DNA of 29,183 nucleotides, from assembly GCA_002385265.1 (NCBI GenBank), contig DGDD01000143.1:1-29183 (forward strand), read 5' to 3'. How positions within the stretch are numbered: the first letter of the stretch is position 1; each line of letters begins with the position of its first letter. Source of the stretch: Chitinophagaceae bacterium UBA3961 (lineage in GTDB: Bacteria; Bacteroidota; Bacteroidia; Chitinophagales; Chitinophagaceae). Of the stretch, positions 8,001-15,236 are shown in pieces. The notes under the pieces are model-generated. The model had not been told where the DNA came from. It was given only the letters and a program-made list of their open reading frames with translations, and made no database searches. Made by a program: the position numbers and the translations under genes.

Positions 8001-8633
8001 ATGGCTAAATCAAACGAGAAAAAAAGAGACTTCTTTTGGTTAAGCTATTCAGACTTAATGACAAGTTTGTTTTTTGTCATGCTTGTTCTCTTTGTTTTGG
8101 TTTATACCATGCAAAATAAGATGATTGGAGAACTTGGAGAAAAAGGCAGGGAACTTGACCGAATTAAGGAAATCGAAAAAACAGTCAACAATATCGACAC
8201 GGCATATTTTAAGTATGACGCAGAGAACAAAAAACACATTTTAAATATGCAGTTTTTGTTTCCAAAAGGTAGTTATGACATCTCTAAAATTGTGCCTGAC
8301 AAACGAGCTGACTTGCTTAAAGCCGGTAACGTAATTAAACAACTCATTTTAAAATATCCAGAGGAGGAAAATATCAAATATCTAATTGTAGTCGAGGGTC
8401 AAGCATCAAAAGACAATTGGGCTGGAAATGACGACCTAAGCTATCACAGGGCTCAATCGCTAATTAAGTTTTGGGAGCAAAACAATCTTGGACTTGACGA
8501 ATTGAAGAACTGTGAAATAATTGTTGCTGGCAGTGGTGAGAAAGGTATTCCAAGGACGCAGCCTGACATTGGCGATGCAAACCAAAGATTTCTAATAACA
8601 ATAGTTCCTAAGATTGGACAAATGAAAAAATAA
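8001..8633 (+). CDS. zorB-like: ZorB-like MotB/OmpA-family stator protein
   Basis: 210 residues. The N-terminus carries the MotB/ZorB signature FFWLSYSDLMTSLFFVMLVL (11-30) with Asp18 at the position of the ion-carrying Asp, in a single membrane helix of about 18-36. A linker helix follows, then an OmpA-like peptidoglycan-binding domain from about residue 120 (YLIVVEGQAS, then LSYHRAQSL, then GDANQRFLITIV near the end). The protein would anchor the motor to the cell wall and pass protons or sodium ions. It starts one base after the zorA-like stop (TAAGATG), so the two products are made together. No ZorC, ZorD, ZorE, ZorF or ZorG homologue follows; the operon ends here. The family is clear, and its Zorya role follows from the ZorA-like partner. 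Confidence 0.85.
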   Translation: MAKSNEKKRDFFWLSYSDLMTSLFFVMLVLFVLVYTMQNKMIGELGEKGRELDRIKEIEKTVNNIDTAYFKYDAENKKHILNMQFLFPKGSYDISKIVPDKRADLLKAGNVIKQLILKYPEEENIKYLIVVEGQASKDNWAGNDDLSYHRAQSLIKFWEQNNLGLDELKNCEIIVAGSGEKGIPRTQPDIGDANQRFLITIVPKIGQMKK

Positions 8634-8643
8634 AGAGCCACCA

Positions 8644-8875
8644 AGCCAACGCACCAATACGACACGAAATGGACAGACAACAACACGACAGAAAAGAAGC
8701 ACGAGGCGGTTATATGGGTTTGACGTCATGCGGGGTGAAGTGCTTAAATTTAATTGCAGTTCTTTAAATAAAATTTAGTGCCGGGTTGGCGGTTTTATGT
8801 CCTGAAATCTTGCATGAACGCTAAATCCGAAACGTTGGCTACATTTTTTGAGATTTTTGCAAAAGGACGAGTTAA
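8644..8875. repeat. Cassette-like junction 2, downstream of the zorB-like gene
   Basis: About 230 bases starting 10 bases after the zorB-like stop. They begin with AGCCAACGCACCAA (8644-8657), identical to the left end of junction 1, run through GGCGGTTATATGGGTTTG and CCGGGTTGGCGGTTTTATG, and end at 8831-8875 (AACGTTGGCTACATTTTTTG, then TTTTTGCAAAAGGACGA), which matches 3727-3773. AGCCAACG (8644-8651) and CGTTGGCT (8833-8840) are perfect 8-base inverted repeats about 180 bases apart. The rest of the gap to 9073 holds one 73-codon frame (8778-8999) that covers the repeat and shows no protein-like features. I see no integrase. Confidence 0.55.
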
Positions 8876-9073
8876 TCGTAATGAAGTAAACCATACTATA
8901 GATAGTCTAGAAGAATCAAAGTCTTTGCAGAAAAATTTACTAAGTCAGCACAAAGGACATCATTTATTATTTTCTGATTTAGAAAGTAAATGTGTATAGG
9001 GTGAGCGAGAAGACAAGTATCATAATAAACATAACGTAAGGTAGTGGTGCACACGAAATAGTCTTTTGACTAA

Positions 9074-9478
9074 ATGAAATTTCATGCTATGGGCCATATC
9101 TATCAAGCGAAATGCAAGTCCTGTGAATATCAGTCAAAAATGCTGATGCATGGAGTAGGAATGCTTCTCGATACCGGGGCTTCTGAAATAATTCTAGACA
9201 GTAAGAAAAGGTCTCTGATATCGAAGACTATTTACAGCGAACCTACTGAGTTCGACACGGAGGTTCTTGGTATTAGCAATCCCCCCAAGCCCACGAAATT
9301 AGACCCGGAACGGTTTAAGATTTATGGAAGCGATCCACAATTGGGCCCTTTTAATAGCAGAGGCAGGTACATAAAACAACATGACGATTCCGATCTAGAC
9401 GGTGCCCGATTTTTCTATATATGCCCAAAATGCGAAAAGAAGACATTGCAATTTGAAAGCGCTGGTTTGTGGGATTGA
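9074..9478 (+). CDS. Hypothetical protein with two CxxC pairs (possible zinc ribbon)
   Basis: 134 residues that I do not recognise. It has CKSC at residues 14-17 (YQAKCKSCEY) and CPKC at 117-120 (YICPKCEKK), which could together bind one zinc ion, with about 100 residues between them including a Pro/Lys-rich stretch (NPPKPTKLDPERF). There is no signal peptide or membrane helix, so it is probably cytoplasmic. An in-frame Met6 (MGHIYQAKC) is an alternative start close to the first CxxC. It sits alone between junction 2 and an HxlR remnant, at the right edge of the A+T-rich island, and may be island cargo. No function can be given. Confidence 0.6.
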   Translation: MKFHAMGHIYQAKCKSCEYQSKMLMHGVGMLLDTGASEIILDSKKRSLISKTIYSEPTEFDTEVLGISNPPKPTKLDPERFKIYGSDPQLGPFNSRGRYIKQHDDSDLDGARFFYICPKCEKKTLQFESAGLWD

Positions 9479-9492
9479 GCTATATGAATATG

Positions 9493-9672
9493 TCAACCCT
9501 CCTCCACCCCAAACTCCTTCATCAACTCCACTCCATAACCCCTAATAATTTTGATGATCTCCACCGCACGGAGGCCACGGTCTGTGATGGTGTACTCTAC
9601 TTTCGGGGGAACTACGGGGTATACTTTGCGGGTGATAAAGCCTTCTCCTTGTAATCCCATTAACTGCCATCT
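9493..9672 (-). pseudogene. Remnant of an HxlR-family transcription regulator
   Basis: On the minus strand, upstream of a TGA at 9493-9495, the frame reads like the C-terminal half of an HxlR-type winged helix: GEGFITRKVYPVVPPKVEYT, then ITDRGLRAVEIIKIIRGYG and a short acidic end. TRKVYP-VPPKVEY is the wing and is very typical of the family. The N-terminal half with the recognition helix is missing, and no start codon fits. The intact ancestor probably controlled the NAD(P)-binding gene at 9786, since HxlR genes are often divergent from such oxidoreductases. Confidence 0.65.
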
Positions 9673-9761
9673 GCAATCCCATTGAAAGAAATCTAAAAGA
9701 AATGCTGGGTGAAGCAGCTCTACCCAAAAAAGCAGTAGCCGAGAGCGGCTTTTTGTACTAA
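9660..9761 (+). pseudogene. Possible 3' stub of an unknown gene
   Basis: An open frame reads through IERNLKEMLGEAALPKKAV (from 9681) and AESGFLY to a TAA at 9759-9761. The composition and helix-like pattern look protein-coding, but there is no start and no upstream body, because it abuts the HxlR remnant head to head. It may be the tail of a gene cut by the same deletion. I cannot name the family, and it could be chance. Confidence 0.3.
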
Positions 9762-9785
9762 CTTAAAGAACACAAATAAAAGATT

Positions 9786-10403
9786 ATGACTATTGCCATT
9801 ATAGGTACAGGAAATGTTGGCGGAGCGCTCGCCACTCAATGGGCTCGAAAAGGACACACCATTCTATTGGGTGTTCGTGACTTGGCTTCCTTTAAAGGAC
9901 AACAACTCTTGAACAATCCCAATACTGCTGTTTTGTCGATCCAAGAGGCGGTTCAAAAAGCAACAATTGTGTTATTGGCCACGCCGGCGCCTATGGCGGT
10001 TGAAGTGGCTAGAAGCCTCGGAGATACCAGCGGCAAAATCATTATCGACTCCATGAACATCGTAATGAACCGCGGTCCCCAAGGATATTCAAATACGGCT
10101 CAGGCAATTCTCGATAACACCGCCACCCGCGATGTGGTAAAATGCTTCAATACCACAGGTTTCAATAACATGCAAAATCCGGTGTACGGAGATCAATCAT
10201 TGGACCTCTTTGTTGCCGGAGATAGCAAGTCCGGAAAAGCTGTCGCTCAACATCTCGCACTCGATGCCGGCTTTGCTGCTTGTTATGATATTGGCGGCAA
10301 CGATAAATTCGAGTTAATGGAACAATTTGCCTTTTTTTGGATCAATTTGGCGATGTTTCAGGGGCAGGGAAGGGAAATTGGGATGAAATTGTTGAAAAGG
10401 TAG
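9786..10403 (+). CDS. F420-dependent NADP reductase-like NAD(P)-binding protein (COG2085)
   Basis: 205 residues with a Rossmann fold at the start: MTIAIIGTGNVGGALATQWA, with the GTGNVGG dinucleotide-binding loop at residues 7-13 and the following strand ILLGVRD, where Arg fits NADP(H). The middle (IVLLATPAPM, IIIDSMNIVMNRG, VVKCFNTTGFNNM) is typical of the COG2085 group. This group carries out NADP-linked reductions; without F420 genes in view the substrate is unknown. Bacteroidota do not normally make F420, so a plain NADPH oxidoreductase is likelier. The enzyme is cytosolic. The gene stands alone, follows the HxlR remnant that may once have controlled it, and ends at the edge of repeat copy 1. 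Confidence 0.85.
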   Translation: MTIAIIGTGNVGGALATQWARKGHTILLGVRDLASFKGQQLLNNPNTAVLSIQEAVQKATIVLLATPAPMAVEVARSLGDTSGKIIIDSMNIVMNRGPQGYSNTAQAILDNTATRDVVKCFNTTGFNNMQNPVYGDQSLDLFVAGDSKSGKAVAQHLALDAGFAACYDIGGNDKFELMEQFAFFWINLAMFQGQGREIGMKLLKR

Positions 10404-10571
10404 TTAGGCGTTAGGCCTTAGGTGTTAGGCTTTTTTTGACCACAGATAACGCGGATTAGAACAGATAGACACAGATTAGCGGTTCTGTGTTTGATTAGAC
10501 TAGTTGAATTTCAGCCTCCAATCTGTGTTAATTTGCATTTATAATCTTTTGAATCTGTGGTCAAAAAAAAC
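10404..10571. repeat. Palindrome-ended intergenic repeat, copy 1
   Basis: A TTAGGC-rich tract (10404-10430) and a T-run lead into a 125-bp core at 10438-10562 that starts GACCACAGAT and ends ATCTGTGGTC, followed by an A-run. The core is about 93% identical by eye (around 9 differences) to the reverse complement of the 12277-12401 core, and both are exactly 125 bp. It carries no gene. The 10-bp terminal inverted repeats make it look like a miniature mobile or invertible element. Confidence 0.8.
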
Positions 10572-10581
10572 CCGAAAACAA

Positions 10582-10616
10582 TAAAAAAAGGGCCAATTTC
10601 ACTCGAAATCGGCCCT
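10582..10616 (-). terminator. Rho-independent terminator for the choice-of-anchor I gene
   Basis: GGGCCAATTTC (10590-10600) pairs with GAAATCGGCCC (10605-10615) around a 4-base loop with one mismatch. On the minus strand the hairpin is followed by CTTTTTTTATTG. It lies about 30 bases past the stop of the minus-strand lipoprotein gene. Nearly the same hairpin stands at 12439-12464. Confidence 0.8.
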
Positions 10617-10645
10617 TCTTTGACAAAATTTAGTCGTTTTTGCCC

Positions 10646-12151
10646 TTATTCTACAGAATACACTTTTACTACTCCGTCGTTTTCACTGCTCACAATCAAC
10701 AGACTTTTCTTGGTTGGACTATCGCAGGCCGGAACAAAAGTTACGCCCTCAGGAGCATCGCCGGTTTTCAATATTTTGATCAATACAGGACTTGTAGGCT
10801 GACTGATATCATAGATAGCAACCGCATCGGCACGTTCCATTCCAACAAATGCGATCGGACGTTTTCCAACCCAGCCTAAGGTCATACCTTCCGGTTCTAC
10901 ACCTTTGTCATCACTGCGAGCATCGTCGTAGTAACCAAGAGCTGCGCAAGATTTATCCAACTCATTTTTGCTGTCAAAAAGCAAGGCACCGGTATTTCCA
11001 TTCCAAACACTGAAAGAGCGAGCGCCGCCGGTATACAATTCTTCGAAGTTTTTAGCATCGCCATCTGTATTACCCAAGGTGGTGGTAATGTTAAGTCTGC
11101 CTAGTTTGGCATCTGTTCTCAGGGTTGCGTCTGTGAAAACAGCCGGATTTAATACGATATCTTTCACACGCTTGTTTTCTACAAAACCGGCATATTCACG
11201 TGCATCGCCTTCGTTCGCCGTAAATACATAGGGCTTACCCCATAATTCAAAAACGCCGATTCCATCAGGAAGGTAGCTAGCTTTTACAGGCCAAGCATTG
11301 AAATTGATTCCTCCATCACGATCACTGGGATCGATCGCATTTTCAGCTAAATTGAAGGATTTGAAGCCTAGAGGGAAGATATTGGTGACTTTTCTGCTCT
11401 TAATGTCAATTTTTGCGATACCGTTGTTCTCTTGTAAGGTTACCCAGGCTGTTCTGGAATCCTGAGAAATGGCTACATACTCAGGTTCGATATCTTGCAT
11501 AAAACTGGCATTTGGACCATAAATTCGGAGTCCTTTTGCCAATAATTCGTCTTTTTTGCCCGAAAATGCCTCAAAACCGATGGTTTGTACTGCGTAGTTT
11601 CTTTTCACTTCAATAATGGAAACAGAACCAACCGGATCAATGGTATAAGAGTCATTTGGCTCACCTTCATTAGCAGTTAAGATGAACTCTCCGTCGGGAG
11701 AATAGGTAACCATATCGGGTAGGGCTCCCACCGGAATTTCCTTAATCAGTTTATAGTCCTTCGTTCTAAACACAACTACTTTACCCGGATCGGTCTTTAC
11801 AAAACCTTCCACCGCTGCAGCCAATTTACCATCGCTCACAGAAACGCTGTTTACACCACCACCATAAGGAGTAATGCTAATGTTCCCGATTAATACGGGA
11901 AGAGCCGGGTTTGAAAGATCTAGAATGTCGATTCGGCTAGAGCCGCTGTTGGTGACAACGAAAAGACGGTTTGTTTCCGGATCAAATGCTGTGATCTCGG
12001 CGGCGCCCAATTCTCCAACTTTTATTGAGCCGATTTCACTGAAAGTAGCAGCGTCTTCATTCGAAAAATGAGGGTGGTCAATCGGATCACCTTTTTTACA
12101 AGCAGTAGCCAATAATGCTAAAGCAACTAAAGAGAGTACATATTTTTTCAT
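10646..12151 (-). CDS. Choice-of-anchor I family lipoprotein (beta-propeller)
   Basis: 501 residues from the ATG at 12149-12151. This start puts a lipoprotein signal (MKKYVLSLVALALLATACKK) at the front, while a TTG 7 codons upstream adds nothing. After the Cys comes a propeller with repeated strands such as AAEITAFDPETNRLFVVTNS, MVTYSPDGEFILTANEGEPN and YVFTANEGDAREYAGF, the pattern of the choice-of-anchor I domain, found in surface proteins near alkaline phosphatases. It is expected to sit in the outer membrane or periplasm, and its ligand is unknown. The gene is alone, with its own terminator, and is bracketed by two repeat copies. Confidence 0.85.
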   Translation of the reverse strand: MKKYVLSLVALALLATACKKGDPIDHPHFSNEDAATFSEIGSIKVGELGAAEITAFDPETNRLFVVTNSGSSRIDILDLSNPALPVLIGNISITPYGGGVNSVSVSDGKLAAAVEGFVKTDPGKVVVFRTKDYKLIKEIPVGALPDMVTYSPDGEFILTANEGEPNDSYTIDPVGSVSIIEVKRNYAVQTIGFEAFSGKKDELLAKGLRIYGPNASFMQDIEPEYVAISQDSRTAWVTLQENNGIAKIDIKSRKVTNIFPLGFKSFNLAENAIDPSDRDGGINFNAWPVKASYLPDGIGVFELWGKPYVFTANEGDAREYAGFVENKRVKDIVLNPAVFTDATLRTDAKLGRLNITTTLGNTDGDAKNFEELYTGGARSFSVWNGNTGALLFDSKNELDKSCAALGYYDDARSDDKGVEPEGMTLGWVGKRPIAFVGMERADAVAIYDISQPTSPVLIKILKTGDAPEGVTFVPACDSPTKKSLLIVSSENDGVVKVYSVE

Positions 12152-12239
12152 TTGCAGAGTTTTGAACTGCAAAACTTGTTCACGTGTGTTAAGCGCTCGT
12201 TAATGAATGGTTAATTGAAGATTAAGGATGAGAAGCAGG

Positions 12240-12408
12240 GGGTTAGGTTATTAGGCTTTAGGAGTTAGGCTTTTTTGACCACAGATTTGCAGGATTATAA
12301 ATGCAAATTAACACAGATTAAAGGCCGAAATTCAATTAGTCTAATCAAACACACAACCGCTAATCTGTGTCTATCTGTTCTAATCCGCGTTATCTGTGGT
12401 CAAAAAAA
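12240..12408. repeat. Palindrome-ended intergenic repeat, copy 2, core inverted relative to copy 1
   Basis: A TTAGG-rich tract (12240-12270) and a T-run are followed by a core at 12277-12401 with GACCACAGAT and ATCTGTGGTC ends and an A-run, as in copy 1. The flanks run in the same direction as those of copy 1, but the 125-bp core is its reverse complement. With the surrounding bases this fills the 336-base gap between the lipoprotein and peptidase genes; no gene is seen in it. Confidence 0.8.
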
Positions 12409-12431
12409 CCTCAAAAACAAGAGAAATCAAT

Positions 12432-12467
12432 CAAAAAAGGGCCAATTTCACTCGAAATCGACCCTTT
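12432..12467 (-). terminator. Rho-independent terminator for the M20 peptidase gene
   Basis: GGGCCAATTTC (12439-12449) pairs with GAAATCGACCC (12454-12464). On the minus strand the hairpin runs into TTTTTTGA. It stands about 20 bases past the peptidase stop and differs from the 10590-10615 hairpin at only one stem base. Confidence 0.75.
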
Positions 12468-12487
12468 TCTACAAAATGCAACTAATA

Positions 12488-13783
12488 TTAATTTGCTATC
12501 AATCTACTTATCAAAACAGCCGCTCTTTTAATTAAAAATGGATATTCATTCAACTTAATGGTTTCACCCGGTGCATGCGCTCCTCTACCGGAAGCACCCA
12601 ATCCATCCAAACAATTCAGATATTCCGCAACATAGGAAATGTCTCCTGCTCCTCTCAAACCGGGATTGCCGGGAGATACTGGTCCCAACCCCATTGCCTG
12701 ACTTACTTCACTCAGCTTTTCTGCGAGCAATAAGTTGCCTTGAGTTGGGGGCATGGCAGGAATTCCATCGGAAAATCTGATATAAGCTTTTGTGCCGGGT
12801 AGGTTATTGACAACGATGGCACGCATGCTATCTCGAGCAGAATTTTTCTGTTGTTCCGATATAAACCGAAGATCTCCAATTACCACCGTTTTGGGCGAAA
12901 TGATGTTGGTTTTGCCCGAAACAAGCCCATTTTGCTTCGATTCATTGTAATTTACCTCCGATCCGCCAATAATGAGTCCCGGGTTAAATGTCAAGTATTG
13001 GATACCCGAAAGGCGTTCTCTGAAGCTATTGATAATTCTGCTTGCCTCATAAATAGAACCATATCCACCCGAACCAAAGACTCCGGATGAATGACCCTGG
13101 CTTGCTTCTACTTCCAATTGCCAGCCACTCGCCCCGCGGCGTGCTGTTGTTATAATATTAAAAGAGGTGGCCGTTTCGAATGCCAGTGCAATATCGTGTT
13201 GTTTGGCGCGCTCAATAAAGTCTTTTCTGCTTACTTCGTGCGGATCGCCTGCATTTTCTTCGTCGCCGGTCATGTATACAGTAATGTTCGCATCTTTTAA
13301 GAGTCCCTGTTGTTCAAGCGCTTTCAAAGCAGCGATGATGACCACGTCTCCTCCCTTCATATCATTGACACCTTGACCCGTTGCCGTACTATCGTTTAAT
13401 TTGGTAAACGGAGTAAAAGGCATGTCCGGTTCAAACACGGTATCCAAATGCCCTATTACGAAAATTTTCTTTCCTTTACCACCTTTACGATACGCAACCA
13501 AATGACCCGCTCTTTTCAAAGAATCAGGTAAATTCACCCATTCTACCGTAAAACCGAGCTTTTTTAGCTCTTTTGCATACATTTCTCCTACTTTTTTGAC
13601 ACCTGCTATATTGAAAGTACCGCTGTTGATATTCACCGATTCCTCCAATAATTTCCAAGTTTCGGGCATAGAAGCCTCCACTTTTGCCAATAGAGCTGAT
13701 TCTGTAGCGGAAAGATTGACTTGCGCCTTTGAAAAGGAAAAAGCTCCAACAAAAGCAGCTAACAATAATGTCTTTTTGAGCAT
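12488..13783 (-). CDS. Exported M20 family metallopeptidase (carboxypeptidase G2-like)
   Basis: 431 residues from the ATG at 13781-13783, which gives a clean signal peptide (MLKKTLLLAAFVGAFSFSKA, cut before Q). An open frame extends 32 codons upstream but has no signal-like features. Zinc-site motifs of M20 dipeptidases are present in order: IGHLDTVFE (first His and Asp), GQGVNDMKGG (bridging Asp), TGDEENAGD (catalytic Glu pair) and GRGAHAPGE near the end (last His). The inserted dimerisation domain lies between (SGWQLEVEASQGHSSG onwards). Such enzymes remove C-terminal residues such as Glu from peptides or folate-like compounds. It should act in the periplasm. The gene is monocistronic, with its own terminator and 104 bases from the CvfB-like gene's stop to this start. 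Confidence 0.9.
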   Translation of the reverse strand: MLKKTLLLAAFVGAFSFSKAQVNLSATESALLAKVEASMPETWKLLEESVNINSGTFNIAGVKKVGEMYAKELKKLGFTVEWVNLPDSLKRAGHLVAYRKGGKGKKIFVIGHLDTVFEPDMPFTPFTKLNDSTATGQGVNDMKGGDVVIIAALKALEQQGLLKDANITVYMTGDEENAGDPHEVSRKDFIERAKQHDIALAFETATSFNIITTARRGASGWQLEVEASQGHSSGVFGSGGYGSIYEASRIINSFRERLSGIQYLTFNPGLIIGGSEVNYNESKQNGLVSGKTNIISPKTVVIGDLRFISEQQKNSARDSMRAIVVNNLPGTKAYIRFSDGIPAMPPTQGNLLLAEKLSEVSQAMGLGPVSPGNPGLRGAGDISYVAEYLNCLDGLGASGRGAHAPGETIKLNEYPFLIKRAAVLISRLIAN

Positions 13784-13886
13784 AAGCAGGTATTTGAAAA
13801 AAGTATGTTTTTGGGCAAATTCGGTCAGAATTTGGGTGATTTTGGTCGGAAATAGGGTAAAATTGGTCAAATAACTCAAAAATCTC

Positions 13887-14726
13887 CTAATCTTTGTCTA
13901 ACAGTTTTATGCCGGTTTGGGTAAACTCAATTTTGCGTTCTTTATAAAGCTTTCCAAGAGTCATTTTGAAGGTTTTCTTACTCATTCCAAAAAACTCATA
14001 TACTTCTTCCGGGTCCGACTTGTCGTGAAAGGGCAGGTATCCGTTGTGTTCTCTTAGTAAGTCAAGGATCTTGGTTTCTTCGTTTACTACTTTCTTGTAT
14101 CCGGTTTGACCTATTGAAACGTCGATTTTGTTATCCGGGCGAATGGTTTTAATGGTCCCTTTTAAAGTATCACCCAAGGCCAATTTTTGGAATACCTCAT
14201 TGAAGTAGACCAATCCAATGTGTTGATTGTTGATGATTACTTCATAACCAAGATTGGTAGTTCGATACACCAGTAGGTCTACGATTTCCTTTTCCTTTAC
14301 AGTAAGCGTTTCATTGGAAAGAAAGGGTTCAATTTTTTCTGAAGCCACTACTCTACCGGTCTGCTCGTCGGTATAGATTTTTACGATATAATAACCACCC
14401 ACGCGCATTCCCGTGCGTTGTTTGCTCCGCGGAACAAAGAGATCTTTCATCAATCCCCAATCCAAAAATGCCCCTTGGTTGGTAGTAGAAACTACTTTCA
14501 AATTGGCGATATCGCCTAATACGGCTTTGGGCTTAGTGGTTGTTGCAATCAAACGATCCTCAGAATCATGGTAAACAAAAACCTCGAGCACATCACCCAC
14601 TTTGGCGTCTTTGGGAATGAATTTTCCGGGAAGTAAAAGGCCTTTATCGCCATCATCTAAAAATGCGCCGGAGGCATTGATGCGTTGAATAGCGAGCTGA
14701 TGGTATTGTCCGGCAGTTAATTTCAT
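13887..14726 (-). CDS. cvfB: CvfB-like S1 RNA-binding protein
   Basis: 279 residues. Three S1-like OB folds are followed by a winged helix, the CvfB/YitL layout. The first S1 has NASGAFLDDGDKGLLLPGKF, the second TTNQGAFLDWGLMKDLFVPR, and the third GYEVIINNQHIGLVYFNEVF with IDVSIGQTGY. The C-terminal winged helix (about 215-279) includes EEVYEFFGMSKKTFKMTLGK. Family members bind RNA in the cytosol and influence translation or virulence gene expression in other bacteria. The length is the usual one. It is transcribed on the minus strand ahead of the peptidase gene, but the 100-base gap makes co-transcription uncertain. Confidence 0.9.
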   Translation of the reverse strand: MKLTAGQYHQLAIQRINASGAFLDDGDKGLLLPGKFIPKDAKVGDVLEVFVYHDSEDRLIATTTKPKAVLGDIANLKVVSTTNQGAFLDWGLMKDLFVPRSKQRTGMRVGGYYIVKIYTDEQTGRVVASEKIEPFLSNETLTVKEKEIVDLLVYRTTNLGYEVIINNQHIGLVYFNEVFQKLALGDTLKGTIKTIRPDNKIDVSIGQTGYKKVVNEETKILDLLREHNGYLPFHDKSDPEEVYEFFGMSKKTFKMTLGKLYKERKIEFTQTGIKLLDKD

Positions 14727-14745
14727 GGATCAAAGATAGGGAATT

Positions 14746-14788
14746 GAGGAGACGAGGAGACGAGGAGGCGAGGAACGAGGAGGAGGAT
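14746..14788. repeat. GA-rich tract, inverted partner at 15118-15162
   Basis: Repeated GAGGAGACGAGG and GGAACGAGGAGG units just upstream of the CvfB-like gene. The reverse complement of 15118-15162 contains the same GAGGAACGAGGAGACGAGGA order. The two tracts bracket the gap before pcrA, and neither encodes anything recognisable. Confidence 0.55.
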
Positions 14789-14921
14789 GATTTGAGAGTG
14801 TGATTATTTGATAATGTGGGAATGAAATACAAAGAAGGAAGAGGGACGCTGCGAAACCGCTGCGCTCGCTGCGCCGTTGCGGTGCAAAAATGAAAAGCCG
14901 GAAAACAAGAGTTGCGGCAAC

Positions 14922-15045
14922 TATCCTGTCAATCCTTTAATCCTGTAAATCCTGATCGCAGTCAGGTTGATTGAATATCAGGGGCTAATCTGTGGGAATC
15001 TGTATTAATTTGTGGAATCTGTGGTCAAAAAAGCCTAAAACCTAC
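14922..15045. repeat. Partial third copy of the GACCACAGAT repeat family, with ATCCTGT repeats
   Basis: ATCCTGTCAATCC and ATCCTGTAAATCC units (14922-14955) precede a degraded repeat ending GGAATCTGTGGTC at 15026, followed by AAAAAAGCCTAAAACCT. The TTAGGC flank therefore lies on the right, opposite to copies 1 and 2. Only about half of the core can be followed. The 510-base gap between the CvfB-like gene and pcrA holds this, the GA/TC tracts and no gene. Confidence 0.6.
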
Positions 15046-15117
15046 CACACAGAACTCAATAACTCAAAACTTGAACTACATGGTGTCTTTGGTGAAATGA
15101 AGATTTAAACTTCAGTC

Positions 15118-15162
15118 TTCTCTCCCCTTCCTCGTCTCCTCGTTCCTCTCATCCTCGTTTCC
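15118..15162. repeat. TC-rich tract, inverted partner of 14746-14788
   Basis: CTCGTCTCCTCGTTCCTC-type sequence, about 75 bases upstream of pcrA. It reads as the reverse complement of the GA-rich tract near the CvfB-like gene start. Confidence 0.5.
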
Positions 15163-15205
15163 TGTTTACCACTTTTTCCCAAAAACATCCCACTCTAAAA
15201 TGCTG

Positions 15206-15231
15206 TTGGCAGCGGCAAACGATGTAATTTG
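15206..15231 (+). promoter_or_regulatory. Possible pcrA promoter
   Basis: TTG (15206-15208) and TAATTTG (15225-15231) are 16 bases apart. They resemble the Bacteroidota TTG and TAnnTTTG boxes, but the -7 box is one base short. Transcription would begin at or next to the ATG at 15237, giving a nearly leaderless message. This is weak, from pattern only. Confidence 0.2.
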
Positions 15232-15236
15232 CAACC

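Noticed and set aside
6509..8633. Flagellar MotAB or TonB-linked ExbBD
   Set aside because: The long tail of the channel protein, the OmpA-type partner and the DarT/NADAR neighbours fit Zorya-like defence better, and there are no motility or TonB genes nearby.
2875..8875. Integron attC sites
   Set aside because: The ends are inverted repeats, but GTTGGCT and AGCCAAC do not fit the GTTRRRY and RYYYAAC core sites, and no integrase is seen.
8778..8999. 73-codon plus-strand frame after the zorB-like gene
   Set aside because: It covers the repeat shared with 3727-3773, where no frame is kept, so it is unlikely to be coding.
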